A DNA stretch of 64,000 nt from Paratinospora sagittata (Eukaryota; Streptophyta; Magnoliopsida; Ranunculales; Menispermaceae), in assembly GCA_035771175.1 (NCBI GenBank), contig CM069598.1, positions 2,633,931 through 2,697,930 on the forward strand. Reading direction: 5' to 3'. Below are positions 45,678 through 58,600 of this stretch, piece after piece. Numbering within the stretch: position 1 is the first letter of the stretch; each line of letters begins with the position of its first letter. The notes under the pieces are model-generated. The model saw only the letters and a program-made list of their open reading frames with translations, was not told the origin of the DNA and searched no databases. Made by a program: the position numbers and the translations under genes.

Positions 45678-48600
45678 TTAATGATGTTGAAGCTGTTCCT
45701 CCAACAATTGATTTTCATTCCTGATTGCATCGAGATCTGCTTGGAGTTTGTCAATGTTCAAATTTCGGGTAGCCATAGCTGCAAGCTTTGCTTCTAGGTC
45801 AGCTACCTCTCTCCGAGTTCTATCAGTAGCTAGGATCTTGTCAGAGATCTGTTCAAAGCTCTCATGGATGCTTGTGAGAAGCCTATATGCCTGACGCCTC
45901 ACTGGATCATTCTTTGCTTCCCTGTAGACACCAATCATTTAGTCAATTATGCTTATATTTTCAATGAAGAATAATTTTTTTTACACGGCAACTGGTGGAT
46001 TGTGGTTAGAGCACCATGTATGGTATTACTGAAAATCTTTCATCCTAAAGTTGCAAGAAAATCCCAAAGAACTTACTTGAAACAAACTAAATGACAATAT
46101 TCAACTTGCATACCTGAAAATTGTTTCATCGACTACAGCATAAGTTCGATGAAGCCGCTCTTGAATGGAATTACTCTGTATCTGAAGCTCCCGAGTATCT
46201 TTTAGGATCCGTTCAATATCCAAATCTTGTTTCCTGCTATTTTTTGTTATCTCGGTGATTCGTTGAATGTAGGACTTCCTTGAAGCGACTTTGGGTTGTT
46301 TCTGAAGTTTCAGAAGAAGTTTAGAATGTTCTTCCTCTCTGAGACCAATGGAAGGAAAACCACATAAACATCAGTCAGAACAGGTAATTCTCCAATGAAA
46401 AATCAGGCAATCAACTTCCATCAAAATGTGAATCTGCAAAATAAAAGTTTGATTTTATTTATCTTGCTCACCATCAATCAAGAACATATACATTGTGTGC
46501 TTGAATACTCATTACACCCTATCAACTTTCAGTACGTAAAGCCTATTGGTAAACATCCCAAAGGAATCAGCCATGGCAAAAGAATGCACCCCCCCACCCC
46601 TCCAAAACCCCCAAGAAAAAAAAAAGAAAGAAAGAAAAACAAAGCACATGAGAAAATGGAAGCCAGTATGCGGTTTTTCATCTGATTGTTAACATTGGAT
46701 AAGTATATTAGGATGAAGGACCTTGGTCTAGCATTTTCTTGAATCAGTACTGCATTGATGTAATAGATTTGGAATATTTCACTTTAACCGTCTACAATCA
46801 TTTAAGAAGGCTTCAAAAATCAGACATAATATCAATACTGTTCATTGACATCACAAACAAAATTAAAACTTTTAAGCATAAATAGTACCTCTTTTTTATT
46901 TCAGAGAAAATGGCCTCGATTTTAAGCTCAATTTCTTGCACGTTTGGCTTTTGTTTGTCAACTAACTCTTCAAGGAGTTCTTTTTTCTCTCCCAAAGGTA
47001 TAAAGGATGCATTCCTGTAATATATGACTCAATCATTAAAGGTAGATACTAGTATATAATTTGTTTCTTCTATTGGAAAATCTTTAACTTATTTGACTAT
47101 TTTCAGAAATTGATCAATGGTTCTGCTCATGCACGTTTAAGAATTAAACTTATCCTATCAATCATAATACAACAATGTCTTCTGGATGGGGAAGAAATGC
47201 AAAGCTCTACCTTAGTGATTCCAGCTCCGTAATACTCTGCCTTCTTGATTCAACTTGTCTATTTAGTTCCTCAATATGGAAGTCCACAGGATGTTGATCA
47301 TCCAATCCCATTGCTAGAGCTGCTTGCAGAAGCTCATGCTTACTTTCTAGCTGCTGCACTTCTGAAGTCTTCATAGTCATTTGCTGTTTCAGCATTTCCT
47401 CTCGACTCTTCAACTCTTCAATCTCTTTTCTCATCTGTGAAAAGTAAAATAAGAATTTTATAGAAGACTGAAAAGCTGGAGAAATTCAGAGGCATTTTCA
47501 ATCAATATGAAGAAAGTATTTGTACTTCCATGAAAACATTTTTTGTTCTTTCATCTTATTTCTTCTCCAAGTGTAAACCCCTCATGTGTACAAATTTCAT
47601 CTCAAACTGATCCGATGAGTACAATATAAAATTTACCATCTTGAATACGCACCCACCTTAGATGATTGCTCTCTGAGAGAAACCAGTTTCTGCTGAAATT
47701 TCATATTGGAGCTATCAGTTTCCAGGGCCACACTCTTACTGTTTTCAAGTGCATCCCGTCTTGAATCCACTGAGTCTATCATGCCACCATCGACATCTTT
47801 CTTAGTCCCTGGTTCGTTCTCTGAAGATCTTGATTCAGATGTGTCTGCAACTGCATCATGCATGTCTTGTCCCTCAATAGAACCAATCACAGATGCCTCT
47901 TTGGAAAGCACATCCGACTCTGTAGTCTCTCTTTCCAGTTTCAGCTCCTTCAGTCGTGCTCCAATCCCTGCAGTATCAGTAATTTCTTTACAGTCATTCA
48001 AGAAAACTTCATATTTATCATCTTCTGCTCTCATTATAAGCACCATAGTCTTCTTCTCACCTCGGGCTTTTTCATCTTCTGACATAACAGAAAGCCGCTC
48101 CACCAAAAACCTCATTAACTTGTACGAGTCCTCTTCAGAAGGATACAAGAACTGTTGTAAGCAACACATACATTCTGCTTCTAAGAATATTCAGAACAAA
48201 AATAATGTAAAGAAGACACAAGTTTACTCAAATAAAAAAGTTACAAAATAAAAATAAATCAAATGGAATGAGAAGCCCATTCATTGTGTGAACCTGAACT
48301 CATTCAATGGATATCTAAACATCTATGGCTATCAATTATCAAGTGGCAAAGGTAAAATAACCAAAACAAAGGAAAAAGTGTATTATGACTTATGAGAGCC
48401 GGATCACCAATTTCCAGATACCTAAACATTATTGCAAGCAGTGTCCATATAAGATATATTATGCAGGGACCCTGGATGCAAGACGTTTCTTCTATATATC
48501 AAATAATGATTGATTACTACATTGGGAGGCAGGATTGAGCATATTTCTCAGGATAAAATATCTAATGAGGTCAGTAACTTGCTATAGCTTGTCCAAATGC

Positions 48601-49946
48601 TTCCGTTAGCTGCTATATAAACAAAGAATCCTCAATCAACCATAGTAGTCAGAATTGAGATTTGAATCGCTAAATCATACGATTTAGGATTTGATTCACC
48701 CCAAAACGATTTGAATCAGATTCATGAATCGCTATACTTGTGAATCATAAGTGAATCGCTAGTTGAATCGTGGTGAATTGATCTGAATAGTGAATTTGCT
48801 AAAAAACACTAATGTTTTTATAACCCTGTGTATACTTAATATATAGAAATATATGATTCGCATATGTGTTGTGAATCTTACAATTCATCGATCCGAAGCC
48901 CGATTCGATTCATCCAGCCTCAAAATGATTCACTTTCGATTCACGATTTTGACTACCATTATCAACATTGCTTTAAGCAAAGCTACTCAGGGATGGCTAT
49001 GTTAATCTTGTTAAGCTTCAAGTTTCATACTTCAGGTTTGAAATTGTCATAATCAAGCTGTCATTTTGACAAAATCCTCCTCTATTCAGGCTTCAAACAG
49101 AAGTTTTAGTGAGTGTCATTTTGAAACTAGCTCAAGCTTCTTGAATTAGCAATGATCTTAGCCTATAAAACTAGGAGACACACTCTTAAACTAAGAAGCA
49201 TTCATTCCAATCACAATTTTAATGCATTTTGTAAATCTTATCACCACTCTATTTTTGTTTGTGCAATTGTGATTATCAACATTGTGTAAAAAAACCTCGA
49301 CTAGCCAATTGTTCTTCCATGTTGCACTACAGACAAGCAAGTATTACTTGATGAAAAATACAAATACTTTGGCATTGCATCATACCAAAAAAAAACCAGC
49401 ATTCATATTTAATTTTCAAACTTTTTCCGAGACAAATTCGAACAAAGGAACTCATCCGAGAACAGTAATTCGGCTTAAAGTCTATTTCCGTACCACAGCA
49501 TTGTAATTAGCCAGTGTGAAATGATGCACCAAAGCTCATAAAGTTACAGACCTCTTCTACCTTTTTCAGTCAGCATTTCTATTTCAGTTAATTACACTAA
49601 CTACGCGGAAACTAAGAACACATACTAAATAAAACAAATAAGCAGCATTCAATCAGTAAGAAACATAATCTCTCCGAAGAAGTACCTGGTGGAAGCTCAA
49701 TTCTCCTCTGAAACCTAAACTCTTAATCGCCGAAGCGATCTCCGAACAGATCTTGAACCTCTCCGCCAATGGATCAGGTAAAGAAGTCGGAAACGAGAGC
49801 GAATCGTCGATCCGCTGCAGCGACTGCGCGCAGATCGAAACCAAAGCTGCTGGAGTGAGGAGGTCTCTGATTGAAGTAACTCTCGAAGGAAACGAAATTC
49901 CTGAGTTCCTAAGCGAGTTCCACAGGATCTCGTGTGCTTCTTCCAT
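45678..49946 (-). CDS. CCDC22: Coiled-coil domain-containing protein 22 (CCDC22) homologue
   Basis: Six exons on the minus strand: 49946-49686, 48151-47657, 47434-47211, 47014-46889, 46338-46114 and 45921-45678. The total is 1575 nt (524 aa) with all joins in phase. Residues about 1-115 are the globular N-terminal domain (MEEAHEILWNSLRNSGI, then SAIKSLGFRGELSFHQ joining FLYPSEEDSYKLMRFLVERL), the signature of CCDC22. The rest is mainly heptad-rich coiled coil (ELKSREEMLKQQMTMKTSEV, NIDKLQADLDAIRNENQLL) after a Ser/Asp/Glu-rich linker. In animals CCDC22 pairs with CCDC93 and COMMD proteins in the CCC/Commander complex for endosomal recycling; the plant role is inferred from homology. Intron 1 holds a MITE. 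The gene diverges from ABCG26 with 1.04 kb between start codons. Confidence 0.9.
48643..48958. mobile_element. MITE-like element in intron 1 of CCDC22
   Basis: About 316 bp. The left end TAGTAGTCAGAATTGAGATT mirrors the right end, whose reverse complement is GGTAGTCAAAATCGTGAATC. The interior is built from many GAATCG/GATTCA words in both orientations, so the whole element can fold. It has no coding sequence. The exact target duplication is unclear (CAT or CATA on both sides). Confidence 0.6.
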
Positions 49947-50990
49947 GGCTTCTTTGAAGCAATTACAGAGAAAGAGAGAAAGATAACGAGAGCTAACAGC
50001 TTCTTCTCGTTCTTCGTTGGTGTTCTGATTCTGCCGAGATCGTCTCGGTTATATAAACAAGTAAACGGTCTGAGTCAAACAGTTGACGCTTCGCCAAGTT
50101 AACTCAGCTCTGCTTTCTCCAATTTTCTTTTTTTTTTTCCCCAACAATGGCATTTTCAATTTTTATTTTATTTTAATAATCATTAAAAATTAAATTGGAA
50201 ATAACTTGATAAAGGAAGGTATATAGTTTAGAACTGAATGATTTGAAGATCTAGATAAAGTGAAATCATTGAAAGTTTTTGCTATTTAGAGACATTCCAA
50301 TAGTATGCATTAATCAATTGTTTTTTTTTTTTTTTTTTTTTTGAAAAAGCTATGATTTCACAACAATTATGAAAAACCCATGAAAAAAAAAAAATATTTT
50401 CCCTTTTATGCATTCATATTTTTCATTGTTTGGAGTTAGGATCTCATTATTTTGCCTAAGTCTCTTGTAGAGAGTGCTTTTTTTTAAACACTTGTTAGTT
50501 ATATTATGCAAGTAATGAGCTTGAATGGCTATTAAATGATCATCCAACACAAAAAATATCAAGATTTGAGCTTGCCCATTAGATATATATAGTCATCTTT
50601 TTTTTGTGCTCATTAAAAATCTATCTTCAAAATATATTAATACCAAGGACAGAACATGTGTAGGTAGGAAATGAATTTCGATGTTTTGAGCATATGCCAT
50701 GAGGGCAAAATCATGATCTTTGCCATTCTAGAAATCACTCCAAGAGCATGACAGAACAAGCCTAAAAAGTTCCATATTTTTTACGAATCGAAGTTGTAAA
50801 TTTCCAGAGTAAGCATGTGATTCACCAACCAACATGTTTCAATGATAAAGAAGAATATACAAGCAAGCTTTTTGGTTAGTTCTTGTTGACTCACCTCATT
50901 CTAAAAGTTCATAATTAGCAACATTAGATAAGATTGGCCTTGTTATAATTTTGAGTTTGTTCTATCTCTACTTACCCATCGATCTGAAGA
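49947..50990. promoter_or_regulatory. Shared upstream region of CCDC22 (-) and ABCG26 (+)
   Basis: A head-to-head intergenic region of 1,044 bp. On the CCDC22 side, TTATATAAACAAG (about 50048-50060) reads as TTTATATAA on the minus strand, a good TATA-like box about 105 bp before that ATG. A 22-base T run lies at about 50321-50342. No convincing TATA box was picked for ABCG26. Confidence 0.45.
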
Positions 50991-53888
50991 ATGGACTTTA
51001 AGAGAGAAAAGGAAGAAATTGTAGAAGACAAAGAAGGTGAGATTGCAGTGTCTCTTCCTAGCATTAGCACAACAATGCAAATTTCCGGAAGCAATGGTTT
51101 CGGTCACAACATGGAGTTCATGTCTCAAGCATATGTGAGAAACAAGAATTCCGAGATCGATATAGAGGAAGAATGTTCAAACACCAATAAGGACTTCCCT
51201 CTTCCTATATTTCTCAAGGTATTATTACTATTCGATTAATTAGCTCGATTCTTGTACGCATACATATACATAATTTAATCGGTTAATGCAAGGACTGTAT
51301 TTGTTCCTACTGATTATACAGTTTGAAGATGTGGAGTATAGAGTAAAGGGCATGAAAGACTCGAGTAAAAACCCGGTGAAGACTATGATGTCAAAGGTGG
51401 CATCACAGATGAACATGGAGCACGAGAACTATAAGAACATTTTGACAGGAGTAACAGGAAGCATAGGCCCTGGAGAGATTCTTGCTTTGATGGGCCCTTC
51501 GGGCAGTGGAAAAACGACATTACTGAAGATACTAGGAGGTAGATTGCTTGAAAATGTCAAAGGAAGCATCACATACAACGATATTTCATATAACCCCGCA
51601 CTTAAAAGGAGGTTAGTGAAGCTCAAAAAAAAAAAAAAACTCATCAAGTATTTCATAGATTTTATCATATTTATTGTGGATTTGTAATATCAAAATATGG
51701 TTACTTACACAGGATTGGATTTGTCACCCAAGATGACTTGTTGTTGCCTCAATTAACAGTGGAAGAAACCCTGATTTTTGCTGCATTTCTAAGACTCCCT
51801 AGAAACATGAGCAAACAACAGAAGTATGCAAGAGTAGACATGATAGTAAAGGAATTAGGCCTTGAAAGGTATTCAATTTGATTTACATGTATTACTTCAT
51901 GAAGCAAAGATAACCCGAAAAATAAAATTAAGACTTAGTTCGATTCTATAACAGATGTCGCCACACAAGAATAGGAGGAGCATTTGTAAAAGGAATATCA
52001 GGAGGAGAAAGGAAAAGGACTAGTATCGGTTATGAAATTCTCGTAGATCCATCGTTATTATTGCTTGACGAGCCGACCTCTGGCCTGGACTCCACGTCTG
52101 CGAATAGAACACTTCAAATTCTTCAAGGAATTGCCAAGGTAAAATTTTCATTTTTTGTTGTCAATTTTTTTGTAATTTTTCAAGAGCCATGACTGCTTGA
52201 TAAGAATAATAAACTGTCTTAATAGCTGTATTATCTAATGGAACCATAGGCAGGAAGGACTGTTATTACAACAATTCATCAGCCTTCGAGCCGTATGTTC
52301 CACATGTTTGACAAGATTTTGCTAATATCAGAAGGCTATCCAGTGTACTATGGAAAGGCTAGGGACTCCATGGAGTATTTTTCATCTTTAAGATTCATCC
52401 CTCAAATACCAATGAACCCTGCTGAATTCCTAATAGATTTAGCAACTGGGCAAGTGAATGATATATGTGTTCCCGAAGATTTACTAGCACCGAGCAGTGG
52501 CAGTTCTGAATTCGAGAGAGACATAATTAAAGTAAGCAAATTTCTGATCAAGAACTCATCATATATTTTCATTTTAACTTTACTTGATTTTGTACTGATC
52601 ACAATTGTTTCCTATGACATTTTAGTATTTGCAGCTGAAGTTTAAAGATGAGATGGAACCAAAAGAAAAAGAAAACCATAAGATAGTGAGGATTCCAGAA
52701 CATTTACAATTAGCAGTTCAAATCAAGAAGGATTGGACGATGACTTGGTGGGAACAGTTCATAATATTATCAAAGAGAACATTTAGAGAGAGATGTAGAG
52801 ATTATTTTGATAAGCTAAGACTGGTACAAGCTCTTGGAATTGCAGTTTTACTAGGCCTCCTTTGGTGGAAATCCAATACTGGAACAGAGGCTCAACTTAG
52901 AGATCAGGTAATTTTTCTATGATTGGATAAATAAAAATAAAGGAACCGATTGATATTTTTGTTCCAGAATTACTCAATCTTCAACAATAATATCTCTGTT
53001 AATTAATGTAGGTAGGCCTACTGTTCTACATTTGCATTTTTTGGACGTCTTCGTCGATATTCGGGGCGGTTTATGTCTTCCCATTTGAGAAAGTCTACTT
53101 GGTTAAAGAAAGGAAATCAGATATGTATCGGCTAAGCGTATATTACGTGGGCAGTACTCTATGTGACATGGTGGCTCATATTTTTTATCCCACATTTTTC
53201 ATGCTTATTGTATACTACATGGCTGGATTCAAGAGAACAGTTTCTTGCTTCTTCTTAACACATTTTGGAGTACTATTAGTAGTCATTACAAGTCAGGTAA
53301 CTCAAGGATGATACCTACAAAAATAGCTCCAAAAAAAAAAAAAAAAAACTCACTTTTGAGCAGCAAGTACTTATAATTTTCTATCTTTTTTAGGGAGCTG
53401 GAGAACTGTTTGGTGCCACAGTGCTAAGTATAAAAAGAGCAGGAATGATTGCTTCTTTGGTTCTAATGTTGTTTTTACTCACTGGAGGATATTATGTGCA
53501 GGTATCATTGATTAATTCTTATGTACTTAGTGAGATCATTTCCTTCAACAAAACCCAATTAAGTTTCTTTGGGCCTGTTTGAATAGTACTTAGTTTTGTA
53601 TTGGTTTTTATATTGCAGCATATACCAGGTTTCATGCAATGGTTGAAGTACTTATCGTTCATGTATTATGGGTTTCGCCTTCTTTTGAAAGTCCAGTATT
53701 CAGGAGATGAATTGTACGAGTGTGGAAGTAAGGGCGGATGCAGAAGCTTGCAGAGTTCACCATCTTTTGACACAGTAAACTTGAATGGTGGATTGCAAGA
53801 AGTCTGGATTTTGTTAGCAATGGCTCTAACTTACCGATTATGCGCTTATATTTGCCTTCGTAGGAAAATAAACATTTGTAATCTTTGA
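50991..53888 (+). CDS. ABCG26: ABC transporter G family member 26 (half-size WBC transporter)
   Basis: Nine exons: 50991-51218, 51322-51611, 51713-51868, 51955-52138, 52250-52531, 52626-52907, 53012-53296, 53394-53501 and 53619-53888. The total is 2085 nt (694 aa), all in phase. Nucleotide-binding domain: Walker A GPSGSGKT at residue 134, ABC signature ISGGERKR at about 239, Walker [11 protein letters not shown] at about 259. The C-terminal half has six hydrophobic segments and the [12 protein letters not shown] and [19 protein letters not shown] motifs. The N-terminal [19 protein letters not shown] and the C-terminal end match ABCG26 rather than other ABCG half transporters. In Arabidopsis ABCG26 acts in tapetal export of sporopollenin precursors for pollen exine; the same role here is inferred. 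All catalytic motifs are intact. Confidence 0.95.
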
Positions 53889-54502
53889 TGACTTCTTGTT
53901 ATTAGTTATTGAATTTCCTTTTGAAGCAGCATCTAATGAATATTTTTTTTCATAACTTTGGAGAAAGAATGTCATATAAAAAGAAGCAAGCATGTGAAAT
54001 TGCTTTGACATTCATATATTTGTTGATATAATAGACCTATTTAGCAATCAGCTTACCTTAAAGTGTAGTTAGTTGAGTATGATTACAACCTTGATATGAA
54101 GCCAGTTGACGCCTAAGATCGTCTCTGTAGAAAAGTTTCAGGTTCAATTCTTGGATGCGTCTTTGTTAAGAAAAGTCTACTATTTTGTTCTGATTTCAAA
54201 CAAGGACTAGTATCATATCTGAAGGGTGTGAAGATACTAAAGGGGAAAACAAAAAAAAATATAAAAAACAACCTTTATATTGTTATTTAAAAGTATATTT
54301 TTTTATTATGATAATTTGTATAATAGAGTGTATTATTCTGATTGACTTCTTGTTAAAAAGTTTCCAATGGTCTTTTGAGTTGTATTTCTTAATTTTTAAA
54401 GTTTTTTTTGTAATTTTCACCGTATAAACTTCGGCACTTAATGCTCATTGGGCCGCGTGGCCGAGTGAAGCGCTCGCACGAACACTGAGTTTTACGGTTT
54501 CA

Positions 54503-54537
54503 CACGTGGACCATGCATAATGATCCACGTGGACGTC
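54503..54537. promoter_or_regulatory. Two G-boxes in an inverted repeat, followed by GACGTC
   Basis: CACGTGGA at 54503-54510 and TCCACGTG at 54524-54531 form mirrored arms around a 13-base loop. GACGTC (54532-54537) follows directly. It lies about 0.6 kb past the ABCG26 stop and 1.15 kb upstream of the next gene. A bZIP-type binding site is inferred. Confidence 0.45.
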
Positions 54538-55189
54538 ATAAGCCTTCCCATAGTTTGAGGAACAGTAACGGATGAGTTACTGCCACTGACATCAACTGCA
54601 CAACGGTATTTCGCACGCAAGAAAATCAAAATCACCGACACGGTCTTAAACGCCCCCAGTCTTTCCATAGAATTACCCACATCTCCCTTCCTTTTTATCC
54701 AAAGGTTTCTAACTATATTAATTAATATTAATTGCAAATTTTTCATGCAATTATTGGCTTTAATTCCATTGAATCCCTGACTGCTTGTTGATACTAACTG
54801 TAACAAGAATTACTTTCAATTTAATTGAGGTTCTAAAACCAAACCTTCCACACCTAAATATATGAATTATAATAATGACTAATATAATATTATTTAATAA
54901 ATTAATTATAGAATTAATAAGAGTTTAGAATTGTGTTAGTTAGCTAATAGTCACTATAAAAATTTATCATATTAATTATAATATAAATCTACTAAATTAA
55001 ATTATACAAAAAATAAAGATGTTTCGTTAAGTGACATGTTGCATTTGCCTTTGAATATTAAAAAAAAATAGACAATGAGCATCAAATCAATGCTTAAAGT
55101 ATGATGATAAATGAATAAAAAGTTTATGTATTTCTTTTGTAAAAAATAAAAAAGTTAATTTATGATAAGAGATTTAAATGATTACAAAT

Positions 55190-55380
55190 CAGTTTGACGA
55201 AGTAGTAAGAAGACGAATTTCTTTTTATGAGGTCTTGAGTTTAAATCACATTGATAAACTTTTATTTTTATTACATGAGTGAGATGATACAACCTTTATC
55301 AGTGTAAAGCTCTTGTGTTATAACCATGTGTAGGGTCGCTCACATGCTATTAGATAAGATTTCACGAGAATTATTAAAAT
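55190..55380 (+). mobile_element. Possible SINE remnant
   Basis: TTTGACGAAGTAGTAAG resembles an A-box and TCTTGAGTTTAAATC a weak B-box about 30 bp later. The spacing suits a tRNA-derived SINE. No clear tail or target duplication was found. Confidence 0.25.
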
Positions 55381-55685
55381 AAAAATAAAAATAAATAATC
55401 GAATAAATAAGCTGTCAAAAAAAATTAAATAAATAAATAAGAGGCTTAAATTAATGGTTGCAACTTGACTTGAGTTGAGTCGACAAGGGCATTTCCGTCA
55501 TTAGACCAACTCTTCTCCAGCTCTAGTTGTCCACACATGCAGTCAAACCCTGCATTTTCGTCAGGTGCTGACTTTCTAAAGTCTCTCTGAACAACAACAG
55601 CAAGAGAAGAAAAAGAACAACAGCAAGAGATCAGTTCAGTATATCTATCTGGCTAAGAAAGTTAGGTTTGTTCAAAGCTTCATTA

Positions 55686-58600
55686 ATGGAGCTCGTTCCT
55701 TATTCCGAGCAAAAACCTCAAGAAAACGCTTCAAATCTCCCCTGGCAAGACATGTTCCGATCCGCTTCGGTTCGCCGACCCGACTCCGATCCGCCAGCCC
55801 CTTCTTCCTCGCCCGAATCCGAATCATCCCCTCCATTACAGAAGCAACCAGCTAGTGCTGATGCCACAGAACCAGATCAAATTCAAAATCAAAGTAGTTT
55901 ATCCGGAGATCCTCAGATACGTCTCGCTCTTTACATCGCAATGGCTCACGCAGGCCTAGTTTTTACGATATTTTTACTCTACGGTGTCTGCAAATTACTA
56001 GAAGAATATCTCAGACCGATTCAATGGGCGGTCCTCTGTTCAATTCCTCTGAGAGGAATCCAAGAGGCCCTTGTTGAATTTTGGTCCGAGCCCTTGCAAT
56101 TGGGGCTAACAGAGACGGTTTTAGCAGTGCCAGTAGCGATTTTTAGGGTTTCTGTGGGAACCTTAGTTGATGTAAAGAACGCTTTTTTTGGGACTATTTT
56201 GCGCCGGAAGGGGCGGCCGCGGCTGGAGGTTTCGAGACGGAGTAGAAGTAGGTTTTCGAAGCTGGTTCGATGGATTGTGTCGTTTGCGGTTTTTGTAATT
56301 GTGTATGAGGAATTGGGTGGTTTTGGGTCTTTATTGCTTCTTGGGTTAGGGTTTGTGTTCGCTTCCAATAGTGTCGAGTCGACGATGTCGACAGTTTCAT
56401 CGCTGAGGAGCAGTAGTTTTCGCCGGAGTCGAATTAGTGCGTTATTGACACGGGGGTTTTTGAAAAAGTTGAAGACAATTGTGGCTGTTGGGCTAATGGT
56501 TGGGATGATTTTAGGGTCTTTGGCTGGTGGGATTTTTTGCTCTTATAAGGTTGGAGTGGAGGGGAAGGATGCCGTGATGTCGTTGAAATTGCATGTGGAG
56601 AATAGTAATTATGCTGAGAGGATTGGGGTTAAGAAGTGGATGGATGAGAATGATGTCCCGGGGCTTATGGATCGATACACTGCAATGTTTTATGAAACCG
56701 TTTCGTGTCAGATTGATAGTTTGGCAATGCAGTATAATTTAACTGAGTTTGTCACTGGAATTAAGCAATTTGTTATTAAGCCGTCTGTTAATGCATCAGA
56801 GTCATCGAGTGCTCTAATGAACATGTCTCCATATACAGAAAAACTTGTGAGTTTGAGAAATCGGGTTAGGAATCGGGAATGGGGACAGATTTATACAGAA
56901 TTAGACGCCATTTTCAGGGAATTGGTTATTAGACGGGGGGACTTGGTTGAGAAGGCAAAGGGATATGCTGTTCAAGGGATTGATGTATCTAAACGTGTTC
57001 TTGCCAGTAGTACGTCAATTATTGGTGGGAGTGCAAGCCTCGTGTTCTCAATTGGTCAGTCAATCATTTCTGGAGCTGCTGGATTATTTAACTTCGTGTC
57101 TCAATCTATAGTTTTCTTCTGGGTTTTGTTTTATCTCATCACATCAGAATCGGGTGGCGTGACCGAGCAAGTTATGGGTATGCTTCCAATTTCAAAACTG
57201 ACAAGGGTACGTTGTGTTGAAGTTCTTGATCATGCCATTGGGAGTGTGCTTCTGGCCACAGCAGAGATTGCTCTCTTTCAAGGGTGTCTCACTTGGCTTT
57301 TGTTTAGACTTTATTCCATACATTTCTTGTACATGTCAACTGTTCTTGCATTCTTCAGTCCTCTGTTGCCTATATTTCCATCTTGGCTATCAACAATCCC
57401 AGCAGCTGTGCAATTAGTGGTGGAAGGAAGATATGTACTAGCTGTTGTATTGTCTGCAGTTCATCTTGTGCTCATGGATTACGGGGCATCGGAAATTCAA
57501 GAAGATATACCTGGTTATAGTGCATATCTTACCGGGCTTAGCATTATTGGTGGAATGGCATTTTTCCCATCTGCACTAGAGGTAGTTTTCATATTTCCCT
57601 TTTGATACTTCTTACTCATTTTCTTGATACTGATTTTATTTAATATTCGTAATTTTGCCTATGCAAGTATTCTTGACTTGATTATGTATTGTTAGAGGGT
57701 ATCATGTCTATCTCCATCACCATTCATTAGTAAATAGGTCAATCCAGTTTGTTTTGAGGGGTGGTCTTTTTTTTTAATGGAAACAAACAGATATATTGAT
57801 AACCAAAAAAAAACAGTATCCAGAATAGAGCACCAGAGATACTCATACAACAAAGAAATCATCAGCAAACAAGAACACAAACAAACTGAAACTCCCAACT
57901 AACAACTCAAGCAGACAAGCAACATTCCCAATTTCAAGCCCAATCTGTAAAAGAGTACCCCCCATTCAAATTAAAAGCTACTAGCCATGAGCTAGCCAAA
58001 AGGATAATGTCGTTCCAAAGGTTGTCAACATCCCTAGCAGCATCTTCAGAAGTCCTTTGATTACGTTCCAGCAATAGCACCCATCGAGTTGCCATGATCC
58101 CAGTTCTCATCACCTTCACCTTATTTCCTAGAAGACCATTTGAGTTCCCCAAAGCTAAGCATTCCTCAAGCGAAATGGGAATTGTGAAAATGTTAGAAAG
58201 ACATGTTTTGCTTTAATCAATCCCATGTCAGTTGATACAGTTGGAGATTGGAAAATGTTGGAATATCAAACTTAATTGGTTTCCAAGTATAAATCTCTCT
58301 CCTTGAAAATCAATAAAAGCTTTCGGCCAGTTGGTTTGCTTCAAAAAGTTATGAAATAACCTTAAGAAATTCAATTTTCCCTCTTAGCCTGAACAGAGAA
58401 CTTGTAATATTTTGGTCTGCATGTTCTTATAGATTGCTGCTTATGAAAATGGATTTAACTATTACAATTTGATCAGTTAGGCCTATCCCCTCTTTGGTTG
58501 AGAGACTTGAGAGATTGAAATTAGGGACTACAACTGCAATACATTGATTTATTATACAGTTTTCGGAATTAATCTTCTCTTTAGGTTTCTTCCCTTGCAA

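Larger units (their letters stand above)
53889..55685. other. Intergenic region between ABCG26 and the TMEM245-like gene
   Basis: Contains the ABCG26 3' UTR, a GC-richer patch (GGGCCGCGTGGCC near 54450), a G-box hairpin at 54503-54537 and a possible SINE remnant at 55190-55380. The right end is the promoter and leader of the next gene. The minus-strand open frame at 54492-54806 has no recognisable motif. Confidence 0.4.

Noticed and set aside
47706..48251. 181-codon open frame on the + strand
   Set aside because: It lies exactly over CCDC22 exon 2 on the minus strand, whose reading frame matches a known family.
54110..54175. B-box-like GGTTCAATTC as a SINE
   Set aside because: No matching A-box, tail or target duplication was visible.
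54492..54806. 104-codon minus-strand open frame
   Set aside because: No recognisable motif, no homologous neighbour, and it overlaps the G-box hairpin. Likely chance.
55668..55685. Upstream start for the TMEM245-like gene
   Set aside because: The codon at 55668 is TTG. The first ATG in frame is at 55686 and gives a normal N-terminus.
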